A DNA stretch of 64,000 bases, from positions 1 through 64,000 of the forward strand of contig JAOZHP010000072.1 in assembly GCA_026014815.1 (NCBI GenBank), in the 5' to 3' direction. Under the pieces are notes generated by a model. That model searched no databases. It had not been told where the DNA came from and worked only from the letters and a program-made list of their open reading frames with translations. The stretch's first letter is position 1, and every line of letters starts with the position of its first letter. Both the position numbers and the translations under genes were made by a program. This stretch comes from Candidatus Bathyarchaeota archaeon (GTDB taxonomy: Archaea > Thermoproteota > Bathyarchaeia > TCS64). Positions 1 through 10,609 of this stretch are shown here, in pieces.

Positions 1-63
1 CGTGACCTACTATGGCTAGCTCCATCAAAAGAAAAACGGTGTATTGGTATAAATGAGGAAGGG

Positions 64-939
64 TTAGTAGATGATACGTTTACCGTCCATCTCAAGGTAC
101 TCGGTGCGCTTCTTGTCCACCTCGTCCTGGATGTACTTCAGCTGCTCCTCACTGAGCCTCCTGAACCGTCCCTGAGCGCTCAGGTACTCTGTAACCGGCT
201 TCTGCTCAGGCTTCCTAGTCAGGTTAAGCACCCCTTCATTCACCTCGTAGAGGGGGGTGACCCATGTATCTACGCCCAGCTTGGTGACCTCAACGGCTTT
301 TGCAGTGTCGAACCTCCACCCCGTTGGACACGGGATGATGGTGTGGATGTACCTGAACCCCTTGATGCCCTTAGCCTTCTCCAGCTTCCGCTTCAGGTCC
401 TGCGGGTACGCGACGCTCGCTGTAGCCACGTAAGGTATCTTGTGAGCCGCCATGATCATGGGTATGTCTTTCTTGTTGCTTTCCTTACCCATAGGCGTCG
501 TTGTGGTCCAAGCACCGTACGGCGTCAACCCGCTCTTCTGGATACCAGTGTTCATGTAAGCCTCGTTATCTATGCAGATCTGAATCATGTTCTCGTTGCG
601 CTCCGCAGCAGCAGACACCTTACCGAAGCTGATGTCAGCCGTGCTACCGTCACCGGCAGAGCTGATTAAAGTAATATCGTCTCTGCCCTTGGCTCGTAGC
701 GCCGCCGCGATCCCCGTGGCTCCATCGCTGTTGAAGCTGAAGTGGATGGACATGCGAGGTATCTTGATCAACCTCAACGCGCACATGGCGCATGGCCCGT
801 CACCGTACACGATTGTGTTACGCCCGAATACCTGTAGCGCCAGTTTCCAGAATAGTGGTCCACCGCATCCTGGGCAACACGTGGTGCCTCCCTGAATGAG
901 GGACTCCTCGTAGAACTTGTCGAATAACTCTTCTGTCAT
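64..939 (-). CDS. porB: pyruvate/2-oxoacid:ferredoxin oxidoreductase subunit beta
   Basis: TPP-binding motif region (GDGSTADI...NEAYMNTG), CCPGCGGP N-terminus; operon with alpha, delta, gamma subunits. Confidence 0.93.
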   Translation of the reverse strand: MTEELFDKFYEESLIQGGTTCCPGCGGPLFWKLALQVFGRNTIVYGDGPCAMCALRLIKIPRMSIHFSFNSDGATGIAAALRAKGRDDITLISSAGDGSTADISFGKVSAAAERNENMIQICIDNEAYMNTGIQKSGLTPYGAWTTTTPMGKESNKKDIPMIMAAHKIPYVATASVAYPQDLKRKLEKAKGIKGFRYIHTIIPCPTGWRFDTAKAVEVTKLGVDTWVTPLYEVNEGVLNLTRKPEQKPVTEYLSAQGRFRRLSEEQLKYIQDEVDKKRTEYLEMDGKRIIY

Positions 940-2139
940 TTACATCACCTCTCCTAGGTCGTGGGTCTCAACCCAATCCACAGCGTTTTTCACCTCTCCC
1001 GTCTCAGCTGCCAGCAGGGTCTCGTTGCACATGTACTCTATCTGGTTCATGGTGACATCTGTGCCTGATAGGCCGACGTGGAAGTTAACCAGCAGAGGCT
1101 TGTCCTCCACATGGTATAACGCTCTAGCCAGCTCCATGCTCACGACGCCTCCACCGGCGGAGCCGAAGCTATTGTTCCTGTCAACGACGCCAATAGCCTT
1201 GTATTTCGGCGCTATCTTCTGCCACTCCTCTGTGGGGAACGGCCTGAAGCCCCTGAGCTTGATGAGCCCGATCTTCTTTCCCTTCTCCCGCATCTCGTCC
1301 ACCACGTCTCTCGCGGTGCCTGTCATGCTTCCCATGGTGACTATCACGGCCTCGGCTCCATCACAGTTGTACTCCTCAAGGAGTCCATCATAGCCCCTAC
1401 CGAACACCTTCTTGTAGTCGGTGTCAACCTCCTCGATGATCTTCTTAGCCTTCTCATTGGCCTCAGCGACGCCGAGCCTGACTTGTAGGAAATCTCTCAT
1501 GGGTGGCGCCCTAAAATCCTCAGGCATTAGACTGTACCACTCATGCTTATACGGTGGCAGCCATTCATCAACCTTCGTTTGAGCGGGAACCGTTGTCGGG
1601 GTCGCAGTGGCGGAGACGAAGTATCCGTCATAGTTTACCGCCACAGGCAGATACACCTGATTGTTTTCAGCTATCTTGTATCCCATGAGGATAGTATCAA
1701 GAACCTCTTGGCTGTTTTCGCAGTAGAGCTGTATCCATCCCGTGTCTCGCTGCAGTAACGCGTCGTTGTGGTCTGGCCTTAGCCCTCCGAGGGGAGCCAT
1801 GCTTCTGTTTACCCAGCACATAACGATGGGCAACCTGCGACCCGGGGGCTGCCAAAGAGGCTCCTCCATGAACACTAAGCCTTGGCTGCTGGACGCAGTG
1901 AATACTCTGGCGCCGGCTGTGGACGCTCCTATCCCCGCCGCCATGGCTGTGTGCTCTCCCTCTACCTTGATGTACTCGGCTTTCATCTTGCCCTCAGCGA
2001 TGAAGGTGGCGATGTGGCTGATCAACTCAGTCTGAGGCGTAATCGGGTACGCAGGCACAACCTCGGCTCTTGCGAGTTTGGCTCCCCACGCCGCTGCCTC
2101 GTTTCCATCCATCATCCGTGTGAACTCTTCAGTGATCAT
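940..2139 (-). CDS. porA: pyruvate:ferredoxin oxidoreductase subunit alpha
   Basis: GNEAAAWGAKLARAEVVPAYPITPQTE N-terminus typical of PorA; operon context. Confidence 0.94.
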   Translation of the reverse strand: MITEEFTRMMDGNEAAAWGAKLARAEVVPAYPITPQTELISHIATFIAEGKMKAEYIKVEGEHTAMAAGIGASTAGARVFTASSSQGLVFMEEPLWQPPGRRLPIVMCWVNRSMAPLGGLRPDHNDALLQRDTGWIQLYCENSQEVLDTILMGYKIAENNQVYLPVAVNYDGYFVSATATPTTVPAQTKVDEWLPPYKHEWYSLMPEDFRAPPMRDFLQVRLGVAEANEKAKKIIEEVDTDYKKVFGRGYDGLLEEYNCDGAEAVIVTMGSMTGTARDVVDEMREKGKKIGLIKLRGFRPFPTEEWQKIAPKYKAIGVVDRNNSFGSAGGGVVSMELARALYHVEDKPLLVNFHVGLSGTDVTMNQIEYMCNETLLAAETGEVKNAVDWVETHDLGEVM

Positions 2140-2348
2140 TGAGCTCCCTCCTTAACCATCTCGATGGCGTGCACCGGGCACTCGTTGGCGCAGACGCCAC
2201 AACCCTTACAGAAACGATAATCGAAAATAACCTTCTTCTCCTCGGTAAGCATCACGGTGCTCTCAGGGCAGTACAGCTGGCAGATGCCACACTGGATGCA
2301 CGTCTCGTGATCAACCTTGGGCGCGAAGCTACGAACTATCTGACTCAT
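2136..2348 (-). CDS. porD: pyruvate:ferredoxin oxidoreductase delta subunit (2x[4Fe-4S] ferredoxin)
   Basis: Two CxxCxxCxxxCP motifs; 4-bp overlaps with neighbours. Confidence 0.92.
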   Translation of the reverse strand: MSQIVRSFAPKVDHETCIQCGICQLYCPESTVMLTEEKKVIFDYRFCKGCGVCANECPVHAIEMVKEGAQ

Positions 2349-2902
2349 TTCCGTACCTCCACCGCGTCGTATCCCTTCTTCACTGCCTCAACGTTGAGCT
2401 CACCTATCCTACCCGGGAAGGCGTGCATGATGGGCTCATACAGGCTGTCCAGCTTCACCCATCCAGTAGCCTTCGCTATCGCCCCCATGATTATGGTGTT
2501 GACGATAGGGATAGCACGCACACCGAAGACCTCGACGCTGATACTTGTAGCGTCGACAGTAGCCACGTTGCTCAACTCGACACCCAGGTCAACCTCACTC
2601 GGCTTAATGGTGTGGTTAAGTATGGCTGTGCCTCCTTTCTTGAGTCCCTGCCTGACCTTGGGGTGCTCAACAAGAGCAGGGTCCAGCACGATTAACGCGT
2701 CTGGCTCGTAGATGCCGCTTGTACGCCTGATGGGCTTGTCGTCGAGTCTGAGGAAGACTGTGACGTCTCCTCCTCGTCGCATGCCCCCGTAGACGGGAAT
2801 CTTCTGGGCGTATTTGCCTTCGTTGAACGCCGCCTCGGCGAGCATCAAGGCGCCGCTGACTGCTCCCTGTCCACCCATTCCGTGGAACCTTATCTCATTC
2901 AA
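2345..2902 (-). CDS. porC: pyruvate:ferredoxin oxidoreductase gamma subunit
   Basis: RFHGMGGQGAVSGA..LAEAAF motif of the gamma family. Confidence 0.92.
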   Translation of the reverse strand: MNEIRFHGMGGQGAVSGALMLAEAAFNEGKYAQKIPVYGGMRRGGDVTVFLRLDDKPIRRTSGIYEPDALIVLDPALVEHPKVRQGLKKGGTAILNHTIKPSEVDLGVELSNVATVDATSISVEVFGVRAIPIVNTIIMGAIAKATGWVKLDSLYEPIMHAFPGRIGELNVEAVKKGYDAVEVRK

Positions 2903-3069
2903 AACCTATCGCGTACAAGTACCGAAGGTGAGTTGATAAAACCTCACATACGGTAAACTAGACTTCATTTCAATATCCACGTGACCATTGAATCAATTCT
3001 GTTTGATGCATACGTAACTGACCGACATCTCTAATAACCCCGCTTCTAAAGAAAAATATGTGAAACTTA

Positions 3070-3618
3070 ATGGTCAGACCCATGACTGAGGACAACCTTA
3101 TCAGCGCCTTCGCTGGTGAGAGTCAAGCCCACATGAGGTACCTCCTCTACGCGGACCGCGCAGAGCAGCAAGGATACCCCAACATTAGCAGGCTCTTCAA
3201 GGCAGTCGCCTACGCCGAAAAGGTCCACGCAGTAAACCATTACAAGAATATCCAGCATAAAGGAGACACCAAGACCGTAGCTGGCGCCCTCTTCGGTAGC
3301 AGAACCGTTGAAGAAGACCTCCAGAACGGCATCGACGGCGAGCATTTTGAGATAGACGAGATGTACCCCGCATACATGGCTGTAGCCAAGGCACAGGAAG
3401 AGCACGCAGCCGAGGTAAGCTTCAGGTTCGCGTGGGAAGCAGAAAAGACCCATGCATCATTCTTCGAACGAGCCAAGGACGCCATAATCAACGAGAAAGA
3501 CTTGGAGATCAACCAGATAGGCGTCTGTACGATTTGCGGGTACACGATAGAGAACGAGCCACCAGACAGGTGCCCCATATGCAAGGCAAAAAAGGAGAGG
3601 TTTACCCTCTTCCAATAA
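3070..3618 (+). CDS. rubrerythrin
   Basis: Ferritin-like diiron domain (FAGESQAHMRYL) plus C-terminal rubredoxin-like CTICGY...CPICKA. Confidence 0.93.
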   Translation: MVRPMTEDNLISAFAGESQAHMRYLLYADRAEQQGYPNISRLFKAVAYAEKVHAVNHYKNIQHKGDTKTVAGALFGSRTVEEDLQNGIDGEHFEIDEMYPAYMAVAKAQEEHAAEVSFRFAWEAEKTHASFFERAKDAIINEKDLEINQIGVCTICGYTIENEPPDRCPICKAKKERFTLFQ

Positions 3619-3622
3619 ACTA

Positions 3623-4210
3623 TTAGGTCCTAACCGTGGGCTTCGTGACAATCTCACGAACATAGAGATCGAACATATCATTCAGGTGAGCAGGCTTTAT
3701 CACTACAGCAGTGTCACAGCCCTTACCCGTTCCAGCGATGCTGATAACATCCTTGTCCATGTCCAGCAAACCTGCGTCAGCCGCCATGTACGCCGTCTCC
3801 ACCACCACCTTCATGCCCTGCCCAAACATTCTGAGCACATGAGCAACAAGCCCAGCCGGGCCAAGAGTGTTGAACTTCTTGTTGATCGCCCTGTCCACAC
3901 CACCGAAAGCGTGACCAGTCGTCAGAATAATCCCACCCATCTCCTCGATCTTGGCCTTGGTCTCGTCGCTCATCTCTATCTTACCCGGCTCCCTGAACCC
4001 GGCGCTGTGAGTGACAACGATAACCTTGTAGCCCGCACCGAATTGCTCTAGGGTCTTCACCGCGGTTCCGCCGCGGGTAGAGGAAACGATTATCTCCTTG
4101 ATTCCCAGCTCGTCGGCTCTCTTCTTAACGGCATTGAGCGTGACCGCTGTGTTATCTTCCTTGATCTCGTCATAGTAGACTATTGTCTTCTCTGTCAATA
4201 TAATCACCAC
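3623..4210 (-). CDS. stand-alone pyruvate kinase C-terminal-like (alpha/beta) domain protein
   Basis: IKEIIVSSTRGGTAVKTLEQF...KVIVVTHSAGFREPG resembles the PK_C fold without a catalytic domain. Confidence 0.7.
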   Translation of the reverse strand: MVIILTEKTIVYYDEIKEDNTAVTLNAVKKRADELGIKEIIVSSTRGGTAVKTLEQFGAGYKVIVVTHSAGFREPGKIEMSDETKAKIEEMGGIILTTGHAFGGVDRAINKKFNTLGPAGLVAHVLRMFGQGMKVVVETAYMAADAGLLDMDKDVISIAGTGKGCDTAVVIKPAHLNDMFDLYVREIVTKPTVRT

Positions 4211-4327
4211 TTATCGGAGTGATTCGTCGAATTTAACAAATTCCAATTATGTGTAGCTGAGGCAATTTTCGATAATTCCTTAATACAAGCACGGCTTAGC
4301 AATACTATAATACGCGAGGTAGCGGCG

Positions 4328-5596
4328 TTGAGACTACACAGACCTGTGATACTGGCAGCGACACTCATGCTCCTAGTGTTACCAAACGTATACGCCGCCG
4401 ACTATTCACTCATCAACCTTGAACTAGTCACATACAACGACGGCGTAACTGACATATACACCAGCTTTGAGGTGGACCCCTCCAAAGTCAGAGTGGACGT
4501 ACCATTAATCGGGTACCCTTTCCAGGGTCTTCAAGCCCTTGACCAGGACGGATTACCTTTAGATGCAGAGGTAACCCCCACGGGAGCCACTGTGGACACA
4601 CTCGGCTCCACAGAGCTAGATATAGTGTACCTGACATCAGCATTAACATCCAAACTGGGCACCGTCTGGACTCTCAACTTCTCCTCACCCATAACATCCA
4701 CGGTCCAGCTTCCGCCTAGTTCTACCATAGTCAGTCTCAGCGACGTACCTCTCTACATCGACACAGAGGAGGACAGCACCATCCTAGTCATGCTTCCAGG
4801 CGATATATCCGTAAGCTACATTACAACCATTATCGACCCTAGGGGCATCGCCCAGGAAGCATTAGACGAGGCAACGGCGCATATCGCTGCCATTAAACTG
4901 GAGGGAGTTCAGACACTGGAGGCGGACACGCTTCTAACGGAAGCAGAAGCAATGTTCCTCTCAGAAGAGTACAGCGAGACCGTAACGTTAGCTGCTCAAG
5001 CCATGGACGCCGCTGACGCAGCCAAGGAAAAAGCCCAGCAAGCCACCTCCATGATAGAGGAAGCAAGCCACGCAGTGACCGACGCCGAAGCACAAGGCCG
5101 AACACAAGGCATCGAGGAGGCGAAGCAGGATCTAGACCAGGCAACCACAAGCTACGATGAAGGCGAGTATCAGGACTCCTACACGTCCGCGCTTCAAGCT
5201 AAGCTCGCGGCGGAGACCGCCGTCCAGCCCCAGATCAACACCATGTTACTCATCGGTGGAGGAGCCCTCGTTATCACTCTAGGTATAGTTGGTTACCTCA
5301 TAGCACGGCGAAAACCGGAGGCAAAGCCTGTTGAACAGGCGCCGATACGCCTAGAGGTGGACCTGAAAGCCATCTTCAAGGCGCATATGAACCTCAGGAT
5401 GGATGACAAGGAGGTCATCCGGTTCATCGCCGAGAATGGGGGCGAGGTCTTCGCCATGGAGATACGGGATCGATTCGAGATCCCACGGACCAGCCTATGG
5501 AGGATGATACGTAGACTCATCGGTTTCGGCATACTGGAGGAGCGAAAAGTAGGCGGACAGTCACTTGTCCGCATAGTGGGGAGGTATAGGAAGTGA
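4328..5596 (+). CDS. secreted/membrane-anchored coiled-coil protein with cytosolic C-terminal winged HTH
   Basis: Signal peptide, alanine-rich repeats, one TM (MLLIGGGALVITLGIVGYLIA), then wHTH (EVIRFIAENGGEVFAMEIRDRFEIPRTSLWRMIRRLIGFGILEE). Confidence 0.75.
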   Translation: MRLHRPVILAATLMLLVLPNVYAADYSLINLELVTYNDGVTDIYTSFEVDPSKVRVDVPLIGYPFQGLQALDQDGLPLDAEVTPTGATVDTLGSTELDIVYLTSALTSKLGTVWTLNFSSPITSTVQLPPSSTIVSLSDVPLYIDTEEDSTILVMLPGDISVSYITTIIDPRGIAQEALDEATAHIAAIKLEGVQTLEADTLLTEAEAMFLSEEYSETVTLAAQAMDAADAAKEKAQQATSMIEEASHAVTDAEAQGRTQGIEEAKQDLDQATTSYDEGEYQDSYTSALQAKLAAETAVQPQINTMLLIGGGALVITLGIVGYLIARRKPEAKPVEQAPIRLEVDLKAIFKAHMNLRMDDKEVIRFIAENGGEVFAMEIRDRFEIPRTSLWRMIRRLIGFGILEERKVGGQSLVRIVGRYRK

Positions 5597-7062
5597 TTGA
5601 GGTGAAACACCTATTCCAAATTGTTCCCCCATGTTCCTCTAATAAAGGGATTCAATCTGTATCCCCAGACGTGAAACACATGAAGAAACGTACTCTGGCG
5701 ATGATAATCACAGCTATCATCCTAGCTCAGGGTATGATAATCGTCCACGCCGAAGCTGCCACCGGCACAATAACCATCCCCAACAAGTATCTACAACCCG
5801 GGGACACGTTTACTGTCACAGGCTCAGCTGAGCCAAGGGTAAACGCCACGGTGAAGCTCACTGCCTCTAACGGGGAAACCATAACACATATAATAACCGT
5901 CCCGGGTACCGGTCAGTTCAGCCGTGAGATACAATTACACTCTGAGATGAGGCTCGATGTCTATACTGTCACATTGATAGTAGATGACACTGTTATCGCG
6001 ACGGGAGAGGTCATCGTCTCAGGCATGATGCAGAGGGACGTAATCAACAACATGATTCAGGCCCTACAGCAGTTACATCAACAACTCAAGACCCAGATAG
6101 CCAGAATGGAGGCAAATGGTGAGGCAGTTCCTCCGGCTGTCAGGGAAAGCTACCAACTGGCACTCCAAGCTATAAGTGAAGCAAAGACGTTATGGGACGA
6201 CGGGCAGACAACGGCGACCCTTGAACAAGCGCAGCGAGCCCAGAAACACTTCCAGAACGCTTTCAGGCTTATAGAGACTCAAGAAGACACCGAGCCAGAG
6301 CAGATTCAAGTTAGGGCTCAGGCAGCGGAGAGAGCACTCAAAGAGGTAAGGCGACTAGAAACCACCCTAGACAGCATAAACAGTAAAGGCATAGACACAC
6401 CGCTGCTGAGACAGGCACTCATTGAAGCGGAAAGAAATCTCCAACTCTCAATAGAAAGGTACAATGAACGAGACCTACAGGCTGGAGATAGCGCACTGAG
6501 GACCGCCGTCGAGCAACTACGGCAGGTCAACGCCGGGATACAGCGTGTAACCGAGACAATCAAGGCGCAGCTCGCGGCAAAGTACAAGGAAAGATTCCAA
6601 GACAGGATCAACCAGCTCAGAGACATCGTAGACACCTACCAAGAGAAACTTGACGGCACTGACAGAGCAAGGCTTCTCGCAGCCCTTCAGGAAACCGAGG
6701 GTAAACTAGAGCAAGTTCAGGAAAACCTGGACATCGGCACAGTGGACATGGAGGAACTTGAGGAGATCAGCGACGACATCGAGGAGGCCGTCAACATGAT
6801 ACGGAGCGAGCAGACAAGAAACACATTAAATGAGATGGACTGGACCCAAGCCCAAGTGCAGGCTCTCACAGAGCGTCAGGAAGCCCTTAAGGAAAAGTTC
6901 ACTCAGGCGCTCAGAGCAAAGCTACTTGAGAGAAGTAGACAGCTGCAGATACTTCGCGACCGTATGCAGAGTCTAAATACCACGAGCATCCGCCCGTCAG
7001 ACTCAGGGGATACCCCAACAAACTCAACGGACGAGTTATCGCCAAGCTTGGGTGGCAACTAG
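5593..7062 (+). CDS. secreted coiled-coil protein
   Basis: Hydrophobic N-terminal segment, Ig-like region, then long Q/E/R-rich coiled coil; overlaps the preceding ORF by 4 bp. True start may be the later MKKRTLAMIITAI. Confidence 0.65.
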   Translation: MIEVKHLFQIVPPCSSNKGIQSVSPDVKHMKKRTLAMIITAIILAQGMIIVHAEAATGTITIPNKYLQPGDTFTVTGSAEPRVNATVKLTASNGETITHIITVPGTGQFSREIQLHSEMRLDVYTVTLIVDDTVIATGEVIVSGMMQRDVINNMIQALQQLHQQLKTQIARMEANGEAVPPAVRESYQLALQAISEAKTLWDDGQTTATLEQAQRAQKHFQNAFRLIETQEDTEPEQIQVRAQAAERALKEVRRLETTLDSINSKGIDTPLLRQALIEAERNLQLSIERYNERDLQAGDSALRTAVEQLRQVNAGIQRVTETIKAQLAAKYKERFQDRINQLRDIVDTYQEKLDGTDRARLLAALQETEGKLEQVQENLDIGTVDMEELEEISDDIEEAVNMIRSEQTRNTLNEMDWTQAQVQALTERQEALKEKFTQALRAKLLERSRQLQILRDRMQSLNTTSIRPSDSGDTPTNSTDELSPSLGGN

Positions 7063-7104
7063 CGGGAAGGGAATGTAAACTCTTTTCCATACATCCAACA
7101 TTAA

Positions 7105-8349
7105 TTGATCAAATTGGTTGACTGCTGGCTACCCTACGGAGACACGGAGATATACGTCTCAATAGAGATGGATAACCTCATCAAGATTCTTGAACCCATA
7201 AAAGCTGAGGAACCTAAACAGATAGGCGATGTACTTCTCAAGGCGCTGGACGAGCCCACAGGCGCTGGCACCCTTGAACAGCTTGTTGGGCCAGACTGTA
7301 GGGTCGCCATCGCTGTTGATGCATCCATGAACCCTCAGACCGCATGTCAAATTCTCTCGGCGGTCGTCAAGCAGCTTGTAGAGCTAATTGTTCCACGGGA
7401 CAGGATAACCATAATCCTCGGTGACATCATGCGGGATAACGGGAACAATCGCCTCGTGGAAGCCATACGTGAGAAAAGCGGCCTCTCACAAGTCAGGGTA
7501 ATCGATAACACAAGGTCATCATCTGGCCACGTCGATCTGGGGGAAACAAGGGCAGGGACACCAGTAAGAATCAACAGGGAGTACCATGAAGCCACCCTAA
7601 AGATCGCTGTAGGTGACGTGACGGTTGACAGCCACACAGGGTTCAAGGGAGCTCACTCCGCAGTCATCCCGGGAATCGCTTCACCCCAGACCCTCTTGGA
7701 GAACAGGCGTAACTACTTCAAGGGGGCTGTGAGCCCCGGCGTCATTGAGCTAAACCCCGTCAAGGAGGACCAGATGGAGGCTGTAAAGATGGCTGGGATA
7801 GACTTTGCCGTCAACGCAGCTTCGGACCCCGCAGGGGAGTTCATCGATGTCTTCTGCGGAGGCTTTGAGGAGTCATGGGGAAAAGCGGTCACTGCCCTTG
7901 AAGGATGCTACGAGTTTATGGTCGATGGAGTCTCGGATATCACAATGGTCAGTGCGGGCGGTGGTAGGTATGACTATAACCTGTATAGTGCCTCAATGGC
8001 CCTCAAGGAGGCGTCTAGGGTCACCAAACGCAATGGTGCCATAATCCTGTTAGCGGAGTGTAGTGAGGGACTGGGCGCAGATGCCTTCAATAAGCTCAGC
8101 AGGGTCATGGAGCTATCAGAGTTCGGGAGAAGATACACCTATGGTGCCGAGGCTCTTCAGCTTATCAAACAGATAACAAGGAACCAGAGGGTCATCCTCG
8201 TTTCTGCGTTGCCACAGTACATTGTGGAGTCTATTGGTATCGAGCCCGCTAAGACCGCCAACGAGGCGTACACGATGGCGATTACAGGCAGACGGGCCAG
8301 AGGAACCTATGTAATACCCTATGGTTCCACCTGTAAACTGGTTGTCTAA
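7105..8349 (+). CDS. DUF2088/LarA-like nickel-dependent racemase family protein
   Basis: SHTGFKGAHSAVIPGIASPQTLLENRRNYFKGA region typical of the LarA family; TTG start. Confidence 0.75.
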   Translation: MIKLVDCWLPYGDTEIYVSIEMDNLIKILEPIKAEEPKQIGDVLLKALDEPTGAGTLEQLVGPDCRVAIAVDASMNPQTACQILSAVVKQLVELIVPRDRITIILGDIMRDNGNNRLVEAIREKSGLSQVRVIDNTRSSSGHVDLGETRAGTPVRINREYHEATLKIAVGDVTVDSHTGFKGAHSAVIPGIASPQTLLENRRNYFKGAVSPGVIELNPVKEDQMEAVKMAGIDFAVNAASDPAGEFIDVFCGGFEESWGKAVTALEGCYEFMVDGVSDITMVSAGGGRYDYNLYSASMALKEASRVTKRNGAIILLAECSEGLGADAFNKLSRVMELSEFGRRYTYGAEALQLIKQITRNQRVILVSALPQYIVESIGIEPAKTANEAYTMAITGRRARGTYVIPYGSTCKLVV

Positions 8350-8428
8350 GAAAGAATGTTGCTCTATATTACATGCAAATAATGGTTTTAAACTAAAAAC
8401 GGGTGGATGCACCGACTGAGGTGTAGCA

Positions 8429-10609
8429 GTGGAGATAATACTTATCCACCTAATGCTTGCCATACTTGCCTCAGTGTTGTCTATCTATATGATCTTGACG
8501 AGGCAGCACACAGGGGCAAGGATAATGACCTTGCTGACACTGGGGGCGTCGCTCTGGGTCTATGGGTACGCCTTGGAGATGTTCTACAATAGTTATGAAG
8601 CTAAATTGTTCTGGGCAAAGTTCCAGTTCATCGGTATGGGAGTTACAAGCATCATCCCATTGTTCACGCTCTTTTATTACCAGAAAGATCGTCTGATCAA
8701 CAAAAAGAACGTGATATTGCTCCTTATTGTTCCAATAAGCATGGTGGGCCTCGCCTTCACGAACGAGCAGCATCACCTCGTATTCAAGAAGATCGCGATG
8801 AACTTCTTCGTAGAGTATGAGCCCCTCATTAAAACAAACGGCTTGGCCTTGACATTCTTCCTTCTCTACACATACACATTGATCCTTGGGTCATGCATCT
8901 ACGCGATATCTCAGATACGGGAAGCCCGGTCCCAGAGCGTGAAACTTGAGGCTCTAATGATTGGAGGACTACTTCTTCCCACCTGCCTCTCATTTTACAT
9001 GAACTTCATTGGAACGACACGCTTGATCGATTACACTCCAATGGCCTTCAGTATTTTCTGCATCACCATGATCATCTACGCTCCTCAGGAGATCAGGCTA
9101 GGGAACATCTTGCCCGTGGCTTACGCCTCGATTATCAACGGTATGAATGATCTTGTTGTCCTCACTAACCTGCAGGGAATGATACTGCACCTTAACCCCG
9201 TTGCCTCTGAGGTGTTCAGCAAGGAATCAGGGATCAAGCCCATGAATCTAGTCGGAAAATCCATCGAACAGGTTCTGCCTAACATGAATAGAAACAACGT
9301 TGCGCAGCTTACCAACGACGCCGAAGTCAAGTTTGGTGAACACTACTACGATGTCTCTGAGTTCAAACTGCCTAACTGGAAGGGAGTGCCTTCAACAGAA
9401 GTGATTGTACTCCGCAACATATCTGAGAGAGTAAAGGTAGAGGGTAGCTTGCAGATACTCCACGATCACGCGACAGAGGTATCTCAAGCGGGTAACTTCG
9501 ATAAGATAGGCGAGATCACGTATCAGGCCATGTATGATTCTCTGGACTTTCAAGCCGGGTTCCTTGCCCTCAAACAGGATAACGGTCTTGAGATACTCAG
9601 GACTTGGGGTGTATCCGAGGAGTATCTTGAGGGCTGCATGAATACAACGTTATGCGCAAAAGTCACTGAGCCAGGCTCCGAGATCATGGACCTCAAAGAT
9701 CTGCATTGTTACAGAGAAGAGCTAGGCTACAATTTCATGTTGATGGTTCCCGTCATCTCTGTAAACGATGTCCTTGGAGTCATCGTGATACTAGCCGACG
9801 AGGAAACCGCGTTCACCGCGAAAGAGCAGATGCTTCTGGAGATCTTCTCAAACCACGTCGCATCCGCGATAGCCCGTATCCAGCATGAGAGTGAGCTGAA
9901 AGAGCTGCAGAAGGCAGAGATCAATCAGGTACTGGAGGGAGCCAACAGAGTAGCCAGCATGGTGCGGCACGATCTTCGGGGCCCGCTTCAGACTATCAAG
10001 AACGCGTCGTTCCTCATCAAACTAGACTCACAGAACGTCGAGACGATGAGTCCAGTCATCGACAAGACCTTGGATTATATGGTAAAGGTAGTTGAGGGCC
10101 TCAAGTATAGTGGTGACGCTGACAGCCTCACCCCCGTGAACATGGATCTTAACATGTTGGTGGAGAACAGCCTCAAACAGATAATCATACCCGAGGACAT
10201 TTCAGTGAAGACACGGTTCAAAGATGTCGAACTGGTACATCCTTTTGACAAGACTAGAATCCATCGTGTCCTTGACAACCTCATCAGGAACGCCATCGAC
10301 GCCATGCCTGAGGGTGGTGAACTGATTGTGAGCACAGAGAGAACCGAGGGACTCATCCGGCTAGTCGTTGAGGACACGGGTGAAGGCATCGAGGATGTTA
10401 GCCAACTGTTTAAACCTTTCAGGACAACGAAGAAGAATGGCATGGGCCTCGGTTTGATCTCATGTAAGCACGCGGTGGAGGCTCACGGAGGATGGATCAC
10501 AGTCGAGTCAGAGGTTGGTATCGGCACACGATTCATCATCGATTTCCCGGTGGATACGCCTCATATCGGTACAAGCGCCACCAATGTAAGCGCCATAATG
10601 GAAAAGTAG
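8429..10609 (+). CDS. membrane sensor histidine kinase (7TM-like N-terminus, PAS, GAF, HisKA, HATPase)
   Basis: N-terminal hydrophobic helices; RHDLRGPLQTIK H-box; NLIRNAIDAMPEGG N-box; GMGLGL G-box. Confidence 0.88.
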   Translation: MEIILIHLMLAILASVLSIYMILTRQHTGARIMTLLTLGASLWVYGYALEMFYNSYEAKLFWAKFQFIGMGVTSIIPLFTLFYYQKDRLINKKNVILLLIVPISMVGLAFTNEQHHLVFKKIAMNFFVEYEPLIKTNGLALTFFLLYTYTLILGSCIYAISQIREARSQSVKLEALMIGGLLLPTCLSFYMNFIGTTRLIDYTPMAFSIFCITMIIYAPQEIRLGNILPVAYASIINGMNDLVVLTNLQGMILHLNPVASEVFSKESGIKPMNLVGKSIEQVLPNMNRNNVAQLTNDAEVKFGEHYYDVSEFKLPNWKGVPSTEVIVLRNISERVKVEGSLQILHDHATEVSQAGNFDKIGEITYQAMYDSLDFQAGFLALKQDNGLEILRTWGVSEEYLEGCMNTTLCAKVTEPGSEIMDLKDLHCYREELGYNFMLMVPVISVNDVLGVIVILADEETAFTAKEQMLLEIFSNHVASAIARIQHESELKELQKAEINQVLEGANRVASMVRHDLRGPLQTIKNASFLIKLDSQNVETMSPVIDKTLDYMVKVVEGLKYSGDADSLTPVNMDLNMLVENSLKQIIIPEDISVKTRFKDVELVHPFDKTRIHRVLDNLIRNAIDAMPEGGELIVSTERTEGLIRLVVEDTGEGIEDVSQLFKPFRTTKKNGMGLGLISCKHAVEAHGGWITVESEVGIGTRFIIDFPVDTPHIGTSATNVSAIMEK

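Noticed and set aside
3067-3453. 128-aa - strand ORF opposite rubrerythrin
   Set aside because: Shadow ORF; rubrerythrin motifs on + strand are unambiguous.
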